A stretch of 64,000 bases of DNA, taken from positions 118,569 to 182,568 of the forward strand of contig WOGZ01000037.1 of NCBI GenBank assembly GCA_009733775.1. Reading direction: 5' to 3'. A program made the position numbers and the translations under genes. The notes beneath the pieces are model-generated. The model made no database searches, was not told the origin of the DNA, and saw only the letters and a program-made list of their open reading frames with translations. Within the stretch, counting starts at the first letter, position 1, and every line of letters starts with the position of its first letter. Shown here in pieces: positions 22,027 to 33,332 of the stretch. The DNA is from Alectoria sarmentosa. Lineage: Eukaryota; Ascomycota; Lecanoromycetes; Lecanorales; Parmeliaceae.

Positions 22027-22697
22027 AGGGTATGCATATATAACGCAGCAGGCTTGGCGATGCAAACAGTCCTTCAACATAGCTCCTACGGGTTTCCCGA
22101 TCCCTTGCTCAGCGGTGTCTTGTTGGAAATAAGGTCTACATCGCCACCAACTCCAGGATTTGAAATCAGATGCCCTGACAAAGCAGAAAATTCCAACTCG
22201 ATAGCCCAAGATCGGAGCAATTCCTGGAATCAAAACCCGCAGATATCCTGCACAGCGGATTTACAGCCAAACTCCATGATGACTGATTTCTCAGTCGGTA
22301 ATTCCAACAGTCAACGACGTCCGGGGCGGTTAGACCATCCTTTATGCACTTATGACTACAAGGGATTGCAAATAAACGTGGTTCTTGGGGATTTTGCCAT
22401 TAAATCAACCATGACGATTACCTGCAAAGTTGCTTCAACACTTCGTATACTTTCAAGCGAGGTGGAGCTCTAGTAATGCCAATCCCTGGTTGAAATTGGG
22501 TGATTGAAGACAGCGAAGCACTTTGCCACCACCACTTTTTGGTAGCGGAGATAGCGCCCGTCCGGGACGTTAGCGGCTGAAGCCCGGAGATTAGAGACTA
22601 ATGTCCGAACGATGGCGTAAAACTGTTGACAATCGAAGAGCCTTGAGCGAACATTTGCCTGGCACCACTGCTCTCTTTCTTAAACCCCTCGAGGCTC

Positions 22698-22704
22698 TAT
22701 ATAT
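22698..22704 (+). promoter_or_regulatory. TATA box of the aldo/keto reductase gene
   Basis: TATATAT about 107 nt upstream of the ATG at 22811. It overlaps the region of an in-frame upstream ATG (22703), which argues that translation starts at 22811 instead. Confidence 0.45.
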
Positions 22705-22810
22705 GAACTTCTTCCGTGCAATACACCCTTTGAAAGAAACCTCTACAAAACTGACTTTCAAACCAATTTATCCCCTATCACAGTACAGCGCTCAGCGATT
22801 CGCATCTACA

Positions 22811-24065
22811 ATGGAGTATACACGGCAAGTATATAGTCTGATTCGATTGGCGTGGACGTTGCGAAGCTGACAATGCTCACAGACTAGGAGACTCTGGTCT
22901 CAAGATATCGAAGGTCATTCTTGGAGCGATGTCTTACGGTACTCCTGAATGGCAAGAATGGGTTCTTGACGAGGAGCAGTCACTCCCTTTGCTCGAGCAC
23001 GCCTATAAAGTTGGGTTGAATACCTGGGATACCGTACATAATCTCCCTGATACCATTGCCTCAATCTCTCCTCTCCCAATCGCTGACCTGGTAACAAGGC
23101 CGACGTCTACTCCAATGGCAAATCCGAAGAGATCATAGGCAAAGCCTTGCAGAAATACAGCATCCCCCGTCAGAAAGTGGTTATTCTGTCGAAATGCTAT
23201 TTCGGTATCCATACCTCCGTCTTCTCCAATTAGTTCTACCATGACCTCAGTATTGACCAACCAAGGCGTTGACCAATCCGGCGCCCAACCTCGAATTTCA
23301 GCCATGGCGAAAAACGACGACGAAATGGTCAATCAAGTGGGTCTGAGCCGCAAGCACATCTTCGATGCAGTGGATGCAAGTGTGAAGAGATTGGGCACGT
23401 ATATTGATGTTCTGCAAATTCACAGATTGGATAGAGATACCCCGAAGAAGGAGATCATGAAGGCGTTGAATGATGTGGTGGAGAGCGGGAAAGTGAGGTA
23501 CATAGGAGCGAGCTCGATGGCGGCGTGGGAGTTTCAGATGTTGCAGAATATTGCCGAAACCAATGGATGGTGAGATGCCAGTGGTTTATGGGTTGATTGC
23601 AGCTGACGTTTGTCCAGGCACAGATTTATCTCCATGCAGGGTTACCATAATCTAACATACCGCGAAGAAGAGCGAGAGATGCTCCCTTACTGCCGCGCCT
23701 CAGGTGTAGGCTGCATTCCATGGTCTCCAGTCGCACGCGGCGTCCTCACCCGACCTTGGGGCGACCGATCCACCAAGCGTGAAGAGACCGACAACTTCCT
23801 CAAATCCCTCATCCGAAGCAAAGAGACAGAAATCGACAAAAACATCGTAAACCGGTTGGAGGAGGTTGCGAAGAAGAGAGGCGTGGGTATGGCACAGGTG
23901 GCTATCGCGTGGTCGATAAAGCAAGAGGGTGTCAACCCGATTGTGGGACTCGGAAGTAAGGAGAGGATCGACCAGGCGGTCGAGGCGGTCAAGTTCAAGC
24001 TGAGCGATGAAGAGGCGAAGTATTTGGAGGAGCCGTATATGCCAAAGGTGGTCCAGGGGTACTAG
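22811..24065 (+). CDS. Aldo/keto reductase with an apparent internal frameshift
   Basis: NADPH-dependent aldo/keto reductase family. Pieces in order: 22811-22824 (MEYTR), 22883-23033 (LGDSGLKISKVILGAMSYG and following), 23099 onward (ADVYSNGKSEEIIGKALQKY, then VVILSKCYF), a frame change near 23204, coding to 23569 (VGLSRKHIFDAVDASVKRLG, DVLQIHRLD, KVRYIGASSM), and 23618-24065. Catalytic residues of the family are visible: Asp and Tyr in ADVY, Lys in LSKCYF, His in QIHRLD. Intron 1 has a GC-AG boundary. Between KCYF and the next conserved block the frame shifts by one, with a stop in the original frame; any intron there would be only about 29 nt or would remove conserved residues. It is therefore either a recent pseudogene or carries a sequencing error. 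Confidence 0.8.
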
Positions 24066-24693
24066 ATGGGGAAGGCATGTCAAGCAACAGCCTAGCTCGC
24101 CTTCAGGCGGGAGCAGAATGACCAGCTATGCACATCTCCCTTGAGGAATGAGCGGCTGAATAGCAAGAGCGATCTAGTATGGTATAAGGACAGCTTCCGG
24201 AACTCCAAAGTTGCTCATCTCCATTCTTCACTCTAGATATCGAGCGCAACTGCCAGCGATTTTTGAAACTGTAGCTTTTAGAGGATCTCGCCCAGCTTCA
24301 TAGACCTCTTCACTTCAGACACTGATCTTCGTTCGGTTTGGGAGAACAAATGGAGAATGATACGCATACACCGACCCTATCTTTCCTTCTCGTCCAAGTC
24401 TCGACGGACCAGGATTCCCAAAGTCTCCCTCGGGAATTTGGAGCTGAAAGACAAGATCTGGGTTTTCAATGTTGTCACAAGAGGACTCAATGGTTCCTCG
24501 TCTAGGAATCGGCTCGTCGGCTGAGTGTCGTTGTTCGTCAGGGTTGGCGTGCTTGCGATGCAGTCCTTCAGAGAGAAAAATTGCTTTTGCCAGCGGAAGA
24601 CTTCTAAGTTCACCTTTCACCCACGCACATGACAGACTTTGGGTGTTTTGGGAAATAGCGTATCGTATTTGAACACTGTTATCGTACAAGGCC
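24066..24693. other. Intergenic between convergent genes
   Basis: 3' flanks of the reductase (+) and of Vti1 (-). Nothing recognised. Confidence 0.5.
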
Positions 24694-25504
24694 CTACTTG
24701 AATTTGCTATAGACGACGAGGATTATCAGAAGAACCAGCACCGTGATGATCGCAACTGTTATAATCCGATTTGTAGCCATCCTGCATACAAGTCAGTTCC
24801 CGATGCAAAAGGTCCATGTGGGGTGAAAGGGATGAAATTACCTACGCGCCATCCCCCTGAGCGTCTTCACACTGCGATCCACATACCCCTCACTCTCCAA
24901 CATCGTCGCCCTCGTATGCTGAATCGTCTCCCTCTGCAACTGCAAATCCGCCAGCGTCCCCCGCCCAATATCTTCCGTTTCATTCGCCACACGCTGGCTG
25001 TCCCTCAGCCGCTGACTGCTCCGGTCCAACCTATCCGTTCCGCTCAGTAGTTGATGGCGCTGCTCGAGCTGGTCGTCTTTGGTTGGGTTGTCGGAATAGC
25101 GGGAGCCGAAGAGGGCGGAGCGGTCGTCGGAGAGGGTTTTGAGCTTGCGTTTGGCGGCGTCGACGTCGGTTTCGAAGTTGCGGAAGCGGGGATTTATGCG
25201 GGAGCGGGTTGCGGAGGGGATGTTTTGTTTTTCGATGCGCATCATGTCAAGCTTTTGGAATGTCAACATTTCCAGAATCATGAGACTTACTGCTGCCTGA
25301 GGTAGACACTGAGAGAGAACGTACCAGTTCATTGGCCTCTTCAAGTGAGCGCTCCGCTAATCGTACTGCCGATTTCCTAGGCTCGCCGGATAGTTCTGTT
25401 ATTTGATCGAGCTTCTGACTGAGGTCTGCTTGCACGAGTTTCAGCTCGGCCTCGTAATTGCTGAAGAGCTCCGAGCCAGCGTCTGTATCCAGTGGGTTCG
25501 CCAT
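24694..25504 (-). CDS. VTI1: Qb-SNARE Vti1
   Basis: Three exons (25504-25325, 25251-24842, 24781-24694) join in phase to give 225 aa. Starts MANPLDTDAGSELFSNYEAE. The N-terminal three-helix region contains LVQADLSQKLDQITELSGEP. The SNARE motif runs over about residues 130-195 (RLDRSSQRLRDSQRVANETE, then LADLQLQRETIQHT with the central Gln, and RSVKTLRGMARR). The last exon encodes a C-terminal membrane anchor (IITVAIITVLVLLIILVV) with only four residues after it. Length and layout match Vti1, which works in Golgi, endosome and vacuole fusion complexes. It is transcribed divergently from the FAD oxidoreductase. Confidence 0.93.
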
Positions 25505-26010
25505 AGTGACGGAAGTGTGGTGGTTGCCTGAGCGGCGGCTCTGGGCCGTTGTGATGGTAGGCTAAGTCGGAGAGGACTTGCTTGAGAAAAGCACGGGATG
25601 TATCAGGCTGTGTAAGAATCTGATGATAAGTCTTCAATCACTGATGTGAAAGCTGATAAGAGTGGTTTGTCTGAAAGATGATGCTGTTGCAGGTGGCCGT
25701 TCTAGGCTGTTGTTATTGAAAGGTAGGAGCTAGGCGTTTTCTTAATCCGAACGCCGATGTAGAAGTCATCACTGGGACACGAATACGAGATTTGTGTGGA
25801 TCTGCATGACATATTTCACACTTCACAGCCTTCAATGGTATTTATATTGAAGACCATAAATTTCGATTTTGGACTGCTCTGTTCCTTAAAGCTGTGGGAA
25901 AATTGCTTGATTGTTGAGAGAATAATACCTGCTTCTCCTTTCACTTATGTCCTCTCGAACTCTCTGATACCTGATTGCCGGCGCTGAAAATATTTTATCA
26001 ATCGTAAATC
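25505..26010. promoter_or_regulatory. Divergent intergenic region, VTI1 / FAD oxidoreductase
   Basis: 506 bp between two divergent starts, so it must hold both promoters. No specific element could be assigned. Confidence 0.4.
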
Positions 26011-27635
26011 ATGCAGGCAAAGAAGAAGATTGCCATCGTTGGCAGCGGCTGTACTGGCATCGCTGCATTGTGGGCGCTCAAAGGCACAGACCACGAAGTT
26101 CATATTTATGAGGCAAAGGATAGACTAGGGGGCCATACAAACACAGTCCCTTTTAAATATGGAGACAAGACTGTGAACGTTGATACGGGCTTCATCGTCA
26201 TGAACAGCGCTACCTACCGTTAGTCCATGGCTTCAACGTTTGCCCTTACTTGGCTCACGCTTGTAGCGAATTTTATTGCCTTTCTGAACGAGGTCAAGAT
26301 ACCAACTTCGCCGACTGATATGACCTTTGGGGTGTCTCGCGATCAAGGACTGTTCGAGTGGTCTGGGACATCTCTCTCCGCTATATTTGCTCAGAAATCG
26401 AATTTTTTCAAGCCTCGGATGTGGCAGATGATCTTCGACATTGTACGGTTCAATCAGTTCGCGCTGGACCTGCTTTCCGAAGAAGATGAGAGCGAGATCG
26501 ACATAAGCGGAGCCAACGGGTCTCCCAAACACGTTGGGGAGTCTCCACGGCAACAGAGTATTGGGGAGTACCTGGAACAAGAAGGTTACTCGGAAGCCTT
26601 TCGCAACGACTATCTGATACCCATGACTGCTTCTGTTTGGAGCACAAGCCCAGACAAAGCTTCATTAGAATTTCCAGCCATTACCCTCGTTCGCTTTATG
26701 TGGAACCATCATCTCCTCACTACGGTAGCTGCTCGCCCAACATGGATGACGATCATGGGTGGCTCGAAACAGTATATTGATGCTGTAATGCGTGACTTCC
26801 CTGATGATCATGTCCATCTCGATACGGGGATCCAATCGTTAAGCATCTTAGAGAACGAGCAGCTAGCGCTTCATCGGACCGATGGTGAAAGAGAGGTCTT
26901 CGACCATGTGATTCTAGCAACGCATGGTGATCAAGCAATGGAGATCATTCGTGATATAGCCACACCCCTGGAAACAGAAATCATGTCGGGTTTCAAGACC
27001 AGCAAAAACACAGCAGTACTCCATTCAGACCGCTCGGTATGTATCAAGATCACCAGCTCTTGTCGCTTCGATGGAACACTGACATACCGAAGCTCATGCC
27101 AAAGCGATACGTTGCCTGGTCCTCTTGGAACTATATCACCACTTCCCCATCTCCCAACACCGCTCCGTCCGTCTGCTTGACCTACTGGATGAACCTTCTC
27201 CAGCACATTCCATCCCTCTATGGTATGGTCCTCGTAACTCTTAATCCTCTTCATCCGCCCAAGTCTGCACAGGGAAGCTGGACATATCATCATCCATTGT
27301 ACAATGCAGCTGCTATACGCTCGCAAAAACTTTTGCCACGCATACAAAACACAAGAGGCATCAGCTATGCGGGCGCCTGGACTAAATATGGATTCCACGA
27401 GGATGGCTTCTCGAGCGGGCTCAAGGTCGCGGTAGAGCATCTGGGAGCGAAGCTGCCGTTCGAATTCGTGGATTCGACGTTTTCTAGAGGAAGGAGACCA
27501 GTGCTTGGGAAGATGGATCATATGGTGCGAGGCTGTATATATATGATAGAGCTAATTGTTTTCCTGGTAGGATGGGTGTTAGCTTTGGTGCCTCGAGGGA
27601 TTACGAAGAATGTTGTGAGTAAGAAGACACAATGA
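26011..27635 (+). CDS. FAD-dependent amine-oxidase-like oxidoreductase
   Basis: Three exons (26011-26218, 26267-27036, 27093-27635), in phase, 506 aa. The N-terminal dinucleotide-binding motif is KIAIVGSGCTGIAALWAL (GxGxxG at residues 11-16), followed by the acidic end of strand 2 (HIYEAKDRLGGHTNTV). Family blocks follow: VDTGFIVMN, EVKIPTSPTDMTFGVS, FRNDYLIPMTASVWSTSP, WMTIMGGSKQYID, and near the C-terminus YAGAWTKYGFHEDGFSSGLK, the second FAD contact. This is the predicted NAD/FAD-binding protein family related to amine oxidases and desaturases. In bacteria its members often sit beside cyclopropane fatty-acid synthase, but no such gene is here. The C-terminus has a hydrophobic segment (MIELIVFLVGWVLALV) that may anchor it to a membrane. 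Confidence 0.88.
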
Positions 27636-28218
27636 CAAGCTTATACCTTGCCGGTTGCAGAAACGTCTTTTTGTGTCTTGTACATGTTGTCGTTCTGCTT
27701 CAAGTGAACACCCATCTTGACTGCCGAGCCCGCTTTGGCTCATCATTATGGAGGGACGTCAATATGGATACAGTGAGAATTCTCTCACCCATAGACTAAG
27801 TGTACTGCTCACATTAGACATACCAAGTACAAACGAGACTTCGCCACACAGCAATCCCACGATCATGTGTGACTAATTTATCAACCAACCAATCACCTTC
27901 AGAACCTGGCATCCAACCACAGTCTTCCAGCAATTCTTACTTGCCCACAATCCACATTCCGTCTGCTATTAGACCACACCATGGGCAACATGGGTCTCAT
28001 GGTCTGGCAGTTGGTTTACGTTCTACTCGGGTTTCTGGGCTACTCGATCCCGGCCTTCGTGCTCGTGTAACTTCTCTATCTTATCGCCAAATAGTGACGG
28101 CGTCTTTGCGCCCATCAAAGGGGTAATGGGGACCGATATCGAAGCTTTACGCAGAACGTCTGCGTAGAACGTCTCCAACACGTCTACGACCGCTGTACTA
28201 TCTCATCTACTCCTGCTG
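27636..28218. other. Intergenic
   Basis: No gene recognised. A short ACGCAG-AACGT-CTGCGT inverted repeat lies at 28149-28165 next to a repeated TAGAACGTCT. Confidence 0.45.
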
Positions 28219-28910
28219 TTGGAATGGCCCGAAAAGCTTCGATTAACCCGCTTTCTGCTGTGGTTTCTCTGCTCTTGGATCGCAGCTTTCGTGCTGCTTT
28301 TGCTATTCGTCTATACATTCGCTAAGCCCATCATGCCATCTCTTCTGCTGCTGCTACTGGAACGGCCGGAGAATCTTCGATATAATTTGATCAGAACAAC
28401 GCGGACACTGTATCGCCTTCCGCCTTCTACCTCGTCTCTTCTGTCACTCCCGCCCCAACTACGGCAACAAATATGCATTGTACTTCTCGCAGATCCCAAG
28501 TATATTCATATCAGAGACGTTGCACCCAAACTCTTCACCAGTAATTCAGAGCAGCTACGCCTCTACATGGCAATTGATCCCGAATACTCGACCATTTGGT
28601 TCTCAATGGAACCTATTCTTCGTCGCCTGTAATTGCACGTCGTATTCGTTCAAAGCTGCCGTCAAACCTAAAAAGAAGCAAGCTACGATCTATACAGAAA
28701 CAAGAATCTCTATTCTACGGAGGCCGAAGCGCTTATATCGTGGTCAAAAGGCCCCACTTTTGCCCAAAAACGCAGCGTTTAGAACTCAAAAATCAAAATG
28801 CCAAAAGATTTCTTCAACCACTCGGGCATCACAGCCAGCAGTCTCACCCGAGATACAGTTCAAGAGCGTTCCGCCATGGAGGAGCTAAGCGGGCTACGGA
28901 TGCTGAACAG
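28219..28910 (+). pseudogene. Decayed 2EXR/F-box-like gene with membrane segments
   Basis: A frame of 137 codons with no ATG at its 5' end (it opens with TTG) encodes two hydrophobic helices (LLWFLCSWIAAFVLLLLFVY and PSLLLLLLERPENL), then LLSLPPQLRQQICIVLLADP. That is the LPPELR-type N-terminal signature of the fungal 2EXR/F-box-like family. After the stop at 28630-28632, a different frame shows remnants of the later part (LRSIQKQESLFYGG). The order membrane helices then 2EXR matches the intact gene at 29779, so this looks like a decayed tandem copy. Confidence 0.4.
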
Positions 28911-29778
28911 CTGGTTCTGGACTAATCACTGGCTCCACCGCACAAAGCATGGAGCCCAGAGCGTGTAAATAGAAGGAAGCACCCTCCCCTTCCGAGAGCG
29001 CCATCGAGGCTCCTCATGATCAGCCAACAGAAGCTCAATTAGAATTAACGTCTGCTAGGTGAACGTTAGCAAGAGTTCCAGTTCCGTCTTCAGATTTCCA
29101 ACCATATTTCCTATTGACCTAAAGCCTATATGCTCTTGTCCAAAACACCTGACATGGATGCGCAGGTGAGAAGACAACGACGGTTCGCCTCCCACATAAT
29201 TTGCCTCTTTCAGATAACCTGCGCTCTTCTTTCAAGTTGATCACATCCCCAGTGAGCATGAGCGAATAAGCCCCCCGACACGATGGACCTAATCCTCTTA
29301 GGCTGCCCGTTCCTACCACTGGCCTGTCTCGCAACAATCTAGGCTTAGTCTTGTCTGGAGCTCTGCATTCTCTCTACGTAGTGGTGATTTTCAGCGTTCG
29401 GAACGGTGGTCTAATCCAACCATGTGTTGAATCTTATTTTCGAGTGACTGCTAAACACATGACGTCTTTTGAGCTCACCTTGCGCAAATTTCCATTAATC
29501 GACAAACTCACGGCTTTGTACGCCCATTAGTCTCTGATCTTCAACAGTAGACGCTCTTCTCAGTCACACACAACGTATCAAGATACTCATTGGTCGCAAA
29601 TAGAAACGGCTCCTTTTCCGAATCCGTTTGCGTCGTGGCAGAGTACCTCTTCGACTAGCTCAAGCTGTCAACACAGACTCACGGGAATATTCCGGTTTTC
29701 CATCTTCAACAATCGACACTCATCTCGCCCACATGCTCCGACTGCAGGCCGACATATTCTCTGCCGTCAAACGACTAG
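28911..29778. other. Intergenic
   Basis: Promoter side of the gene at 29779. No gene recognised. Confidence 0.45.
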
Positions 29779-30897
29779 ATGGCCAACTTCAGATCTGCCA
29801 CGGGACACCTGGCCTCCTTTCCAGTCTGGTTCTTCACAACCTTCCTCGCTGAATACATGCTCCTACCGTTGGCCATTGGCACCCTCAAATTCTGCGCCTG
29901 GCTCACTGTTGCAAAACGGTTGCTGCTATATTTGGCATGTTGCACTCCAGGTTTCTTGTACCGAGAATTTATCTTGTCACCCGAAGTAGAAATTCTGTTG
30001 CTCATTTCAGATTTTTGCGCCCGCGGCCTCTTCTGGATAGTCACACTTGCGATATTCAGGGCGCAAATCAGACTCCGATACATTGTTGCGTCCATCAAAC
30101 ATCGGCTGTATGGGTACCAGCCCAGTACTTCGCGCCTCATCCTCCTGCCACCAGAGCTACGTCTAAGAATATGGGAAGAGCTCATGGAAATCGACTGGCC
30201 CATTTTTATTGAATCCGGATATGGCTGCCACAACACTTGGATGGAAAGGTTCGACTTCGCTTTCAACGTTTTCGAACACAAGCGGAAAATCCGTGCTGCC
30301 AAATCGTTACCACTTGCCTATACACGGACATGCCGACAAATTTACCAAGAAACAAGTCACCATTTCTACAGTAGGAACACCTTCAAATTCTGGCAACCTA
30401 CAGCACTCGTTCGATTTGTAGATGGTCTGTCCCCGGTGCAGCAGCGCACTATCGGGCGACTGGAACTCGATGTCAGCCTGTGGTTTTCTGGAAGAGAAAA
30501 TTGCAACTACCACATGTGCCTCGCCTCGCCCGAAGTGAGTCTCACCCTGGAAAAGCTGCAAAATCTGCGGACTCTGGATATCAAGCTCGACCCTTATGGG
30601 TACGGACCCCAGCGCGCAAAAAGCGCCGAGTGCCATGCGCAGGGAATTTATCAATTTCTGAGAGACGTCAAAAATTTCGAAGTCTTGACAATAGAATTCA
30701 ACGGCTCCAGATTGCCTTGGTATCTTCCTGTGAAGCAAGAAGCGCGAAGGGAGTGGCCAAGTCATTGCCAGGAAGCTTTCGCATGCGCAATCTGGACTTT
30801 GCTTGGCGATCCCACGAGGAGCATTCCTCGAGGAGTAGAGATAGAGGACCGCAATCAAGCGAAATGCGTGCTTGTTGCCAAATTCAGAGAACGATAG
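29779..30897 (+). CDS. 2EXR/F-box-like protein with N-terminal membrane helices
   Basis: Intact single-exon frame, 372 aa from the ATG at 29779. The first 110 residues contain two to three hydrophobic helices (FPVWFFTTFLAEYMLLPLAI; EILLLISDFCARGLFWIVTL). The 2EXR-type block follows: ILLPPELRLRIWEELMEIDW, then LAYTRTCRQIYQETSHHFYS and RNTFKF, the standard pairing of LPPELR with a CRQIYxE motif. The rest is the variable LRR-like region (LEKLQNLRTLDIKLDPYG). The family is large and poorly characterised in filamentous ascomycetes; some members resemble F-box proteins. Membrane helices ahead of the domain are unusual for it. Probably one of a local group with 32605, 33860, 34987 and 42406. Confidence 0.75.
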   Translation: MANFRSATGHLASFPVWFFTTFLAEYMLLPLAIGTLKFCAWLTVAKRLLLYLACCTPGFLYREFILSPEVEILLLISDFCARGLFWIVTLAIFRAQIRLRYIVASIKHRLYGYQPSTSRLILLPPELRLRIWEELMEIDWPIFIESGYGCHNTWMERFDFAFNVFEHKRKIRAAKSLPLAYTRTCRQIYQETSHHFYSRNTFKFWQPTALVRFVDGLSPVQQRTIGRLELDVSLWFSGRENCNYHMCLASPEVSLTLEKLQNLRTLDIKLDPYGYGPQRAKSAECHAQGIYQFLRDVKNFEVLTIEFNGSRLPWYLPVKQEARREWPSHCQEAFACAIWTLLGDPTRSIPRGVEIEDRNQAKCVLVAKFRER

Positions 30898-32604
30898 AAG
30901 CGTGGTACTGAGCCAATCGATGATGAGGTAGAGACGATCAGAGCCCACCATTCGTGCTTCCGTGACACATGACACTTCCCGAGATCTTTAATTGGGCGAT
31001 TTGTTTCTTGAAATACTTGAAACTGAGCGACAGGCAAAGGATCAAGTTCTTTTGCCTTTGTTCACAGCCTTTGATATGGCTCAATATATCTACCTTTGGC
31101 TTTTCCCGCACTGAATAATACTGGTTACTCGGAGTGGAGATAGCTTTTAAAAGTACTGTAGGCAGACGGTCGTAAGTCCTTCATGTTGTAATAGATAGTA
31201 CCCAATACGTGGTGGTAGCACCCCCATAAACCGCCAATCTCTATACAACTCATTCAGCATATCCTTGGGAATCTCTCCCCACTCGATCGTATCACCACGC
31301 TCGGGCTCATTCTGCAATTGATTCATCATCCAAAATTCGCCATCTATGGACTTTTGAGGCATACTCTGTCTCCAATTCCCATTTCAACCTGCGAATCGCA
31401 GGATCTAGGTCGATTTTTCCTCTTGCTTGCATGCACCGAGGAACATAGTAGTAATTCTCGTCAATGAGGAACCTTTGTTCTGTTTTTCTGTACGATGTGA
31501 CTTGCAGATCTCGTACAAGTCCGTATCGGCTGATACGCAAGGCGCTCAGACATTAATAGCGTAATTTTGGGGCATTGCCGGCACATCGGGTTCCTTCTCA
31601 ATGCTGAAAATCTTCCTGAGATTTCCCAGCATCGATTTAGATTTTCTCAAAGCCATAAGGCATGCTGCCGCAACGCTGGCTTAGTTCACAAAAGAGAAAT
31701 AAGATGTTGTACTGTTCTACCAAAGCTGGGCCTTCAAAAAGTGGAGTTCAATGTCTCCCTTCCAGAGTCTAACACGAAACTTTGGTTGAGAAAGCGCAGC
31801 GTTGTCCGTGATAGATACCATAAGAGCTGAGAGCACTAGGCAATCCCGTGTGAGGCAACCACGGAGGGCAAACGAAAATGTCAGAAAATATGGACCACTC
31901 AATAAGAGTCTTATTTTCGCTGCGAATTGGTCTTCCTGCAATGAGCCCAGAAGAACCTGGCCATATCCCGGATTGAAACTTTTATTTGCTGACCAGAACG
32001 ACTCAGAAACGTAATCAGAGATTTTGTTCCGTGAGCATTTTCGGATTTTTGACCTTTGAGTGAGCCTCCATTCTGATGCCTTTTCGGCTGGGTTGTTTAA
32101 ATCTCTGTCAACCACAGTTTCAATGTGGACAATTGGTTGTTTAACTGTAGGCGAGAGTCTGCTATTGATCATTCGTCAAAGTTGCATAATGAACGTCACG
32201 GCTAATGGTTGCAAGCCCGAACGCTTTGAGCATACAAAGGCTAAGAGAGCGGAGGTTTCCTTGGACTGTTCGCAAGGCATACAACTGTATTGATAATTGG
32301 TCAATTGGAAGTCACTATGTCTGCTCGTTGCCGTCAGTTTCTTCTGTGTATTAAGGTCGATTTGGTAGATTACTTACTACCGTGTGCACTCCAATCGAGG
32401 ACAAATGTCAGCTCCTTTGGCTCAACGTCCGAATTGATGCCCTACAGATGCATAGCTTGGCCTCTGACGTGATGGCTATGGAGGCAACTCTTTGGCTCAT
32501 ACTACCATCGAAGGAAGACCTTTCGTTGTACGGGTTTCTGCCTTTCCTGAGCCGAGCCGAAGCCTTCACAAGTTGTACCCTTACGCACCATACATAGAGG
32601 GCAG
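30898..32604. other. Gene-poor stretch, possibly decayed coding sequence
   Basis: About 1.7 kb between 2EXR-like genes. Minus-strand frames at 31147-31362 (NEPERGDTIEWGEIPKDMLN) and 31307-31540 (YYYVPRCMQARGKIDLDPAI) look protein-like but overlap in different frames and could not be spliced in phase. A frame at 31717-32172 (-) shows no motif. Could be remnants of a gene; no confident call. Confidence 0.35.
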
Positions 32605-33332
32605 CTACATCATCGCTTCCACGAGCCATCTCGCCTTTGTTCCCACCATGAGATGCTTCATCAATTCGCTTGCATGCTCAGACTCATCAAATCCATTAGC
32701 CGGCATTCCCACTTTGACACATACTTGCCGGAGCCCTTGGATACTTGAAAGAATCCGACGCGTATCCATCCATTCGCGACGTTCACCCCAAGGATCAAGA
32801 TATGGCCACATATAGCTGAGCTCTCTATACAGACTGTATTCAAATTGCAGGCTCTGAACAGAGCTCAAACTCTCGGGCAAAACTGCAGAGGCGAAGTCAA
32901 GGAAGACTGGAAGTTCTGTGAAGCTAAATGTGTTGTGGGTATAGAGTATGCTTATGGCTTCGGTATAGCTGAGTCATAGTCAACATAAATGCTATTAAAT
33001 AGATTCAGAGATACTAACACCTGCCGGCAGCTCTGGAATACAGGTATTAAGCCTTCATCTGCCATGTCTGGTGTATCACTTGGGCTCCAAGTGCTGAAAA
33101 GATCCTTATCCCTTGTTCGCCATGTGCTATATAAGTCTTCGTTGGGGCCATGAAAGCATTCCATACCACCACATCTACCGTCTTCGGCTTTGCACCTCAA
33201 GTAGCCTAGTCTGCCATCCTTTCGGGTTGTGATATGAACGACACCCGCGGGTCTGCAAAGTACCTCTTCATAAATCATAAGCCGCACCTCCAACGGCAAT
33301 CTAGACATGAACCTAGACTGCGACTGTTCCAT
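32605..33332 (-). CDS. 2EXR/F-box-like protein
   Basis: Two exons, 33332-33019 and 32968-32605, with a 50-nt intron (GTTAGT donor, CTCAG acceptor), give 225 aa. Starts MEQSQSRFMSRLPLEVRLMI. The first block SRLPLEVRLMIYEEVL is the family signature. The intron falls inside the second signature, which reads SCRQVYTEAISILYTHNTFS only after splicing; this supports the junction. The remainder (LPVFLDFASAVLPESLSSVQ, then GLRQVCVKVGMPAN) fits the variable C-terminal part. It is divergent from the related gene at 33860. Confidence 0.7.

Noticed and set aside
22703..22810. Upstream in-frame ATG that would add 36 residues to the aldo/keto reductase
   Set aside because: It overlaps the probable TATA box at 22698, and the family normally starts at MEYTR.
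31717..32172. 151-codon minus-strand frame
   Set aside because: No start context, motif or intron signals; amino-acid pattern looks random.
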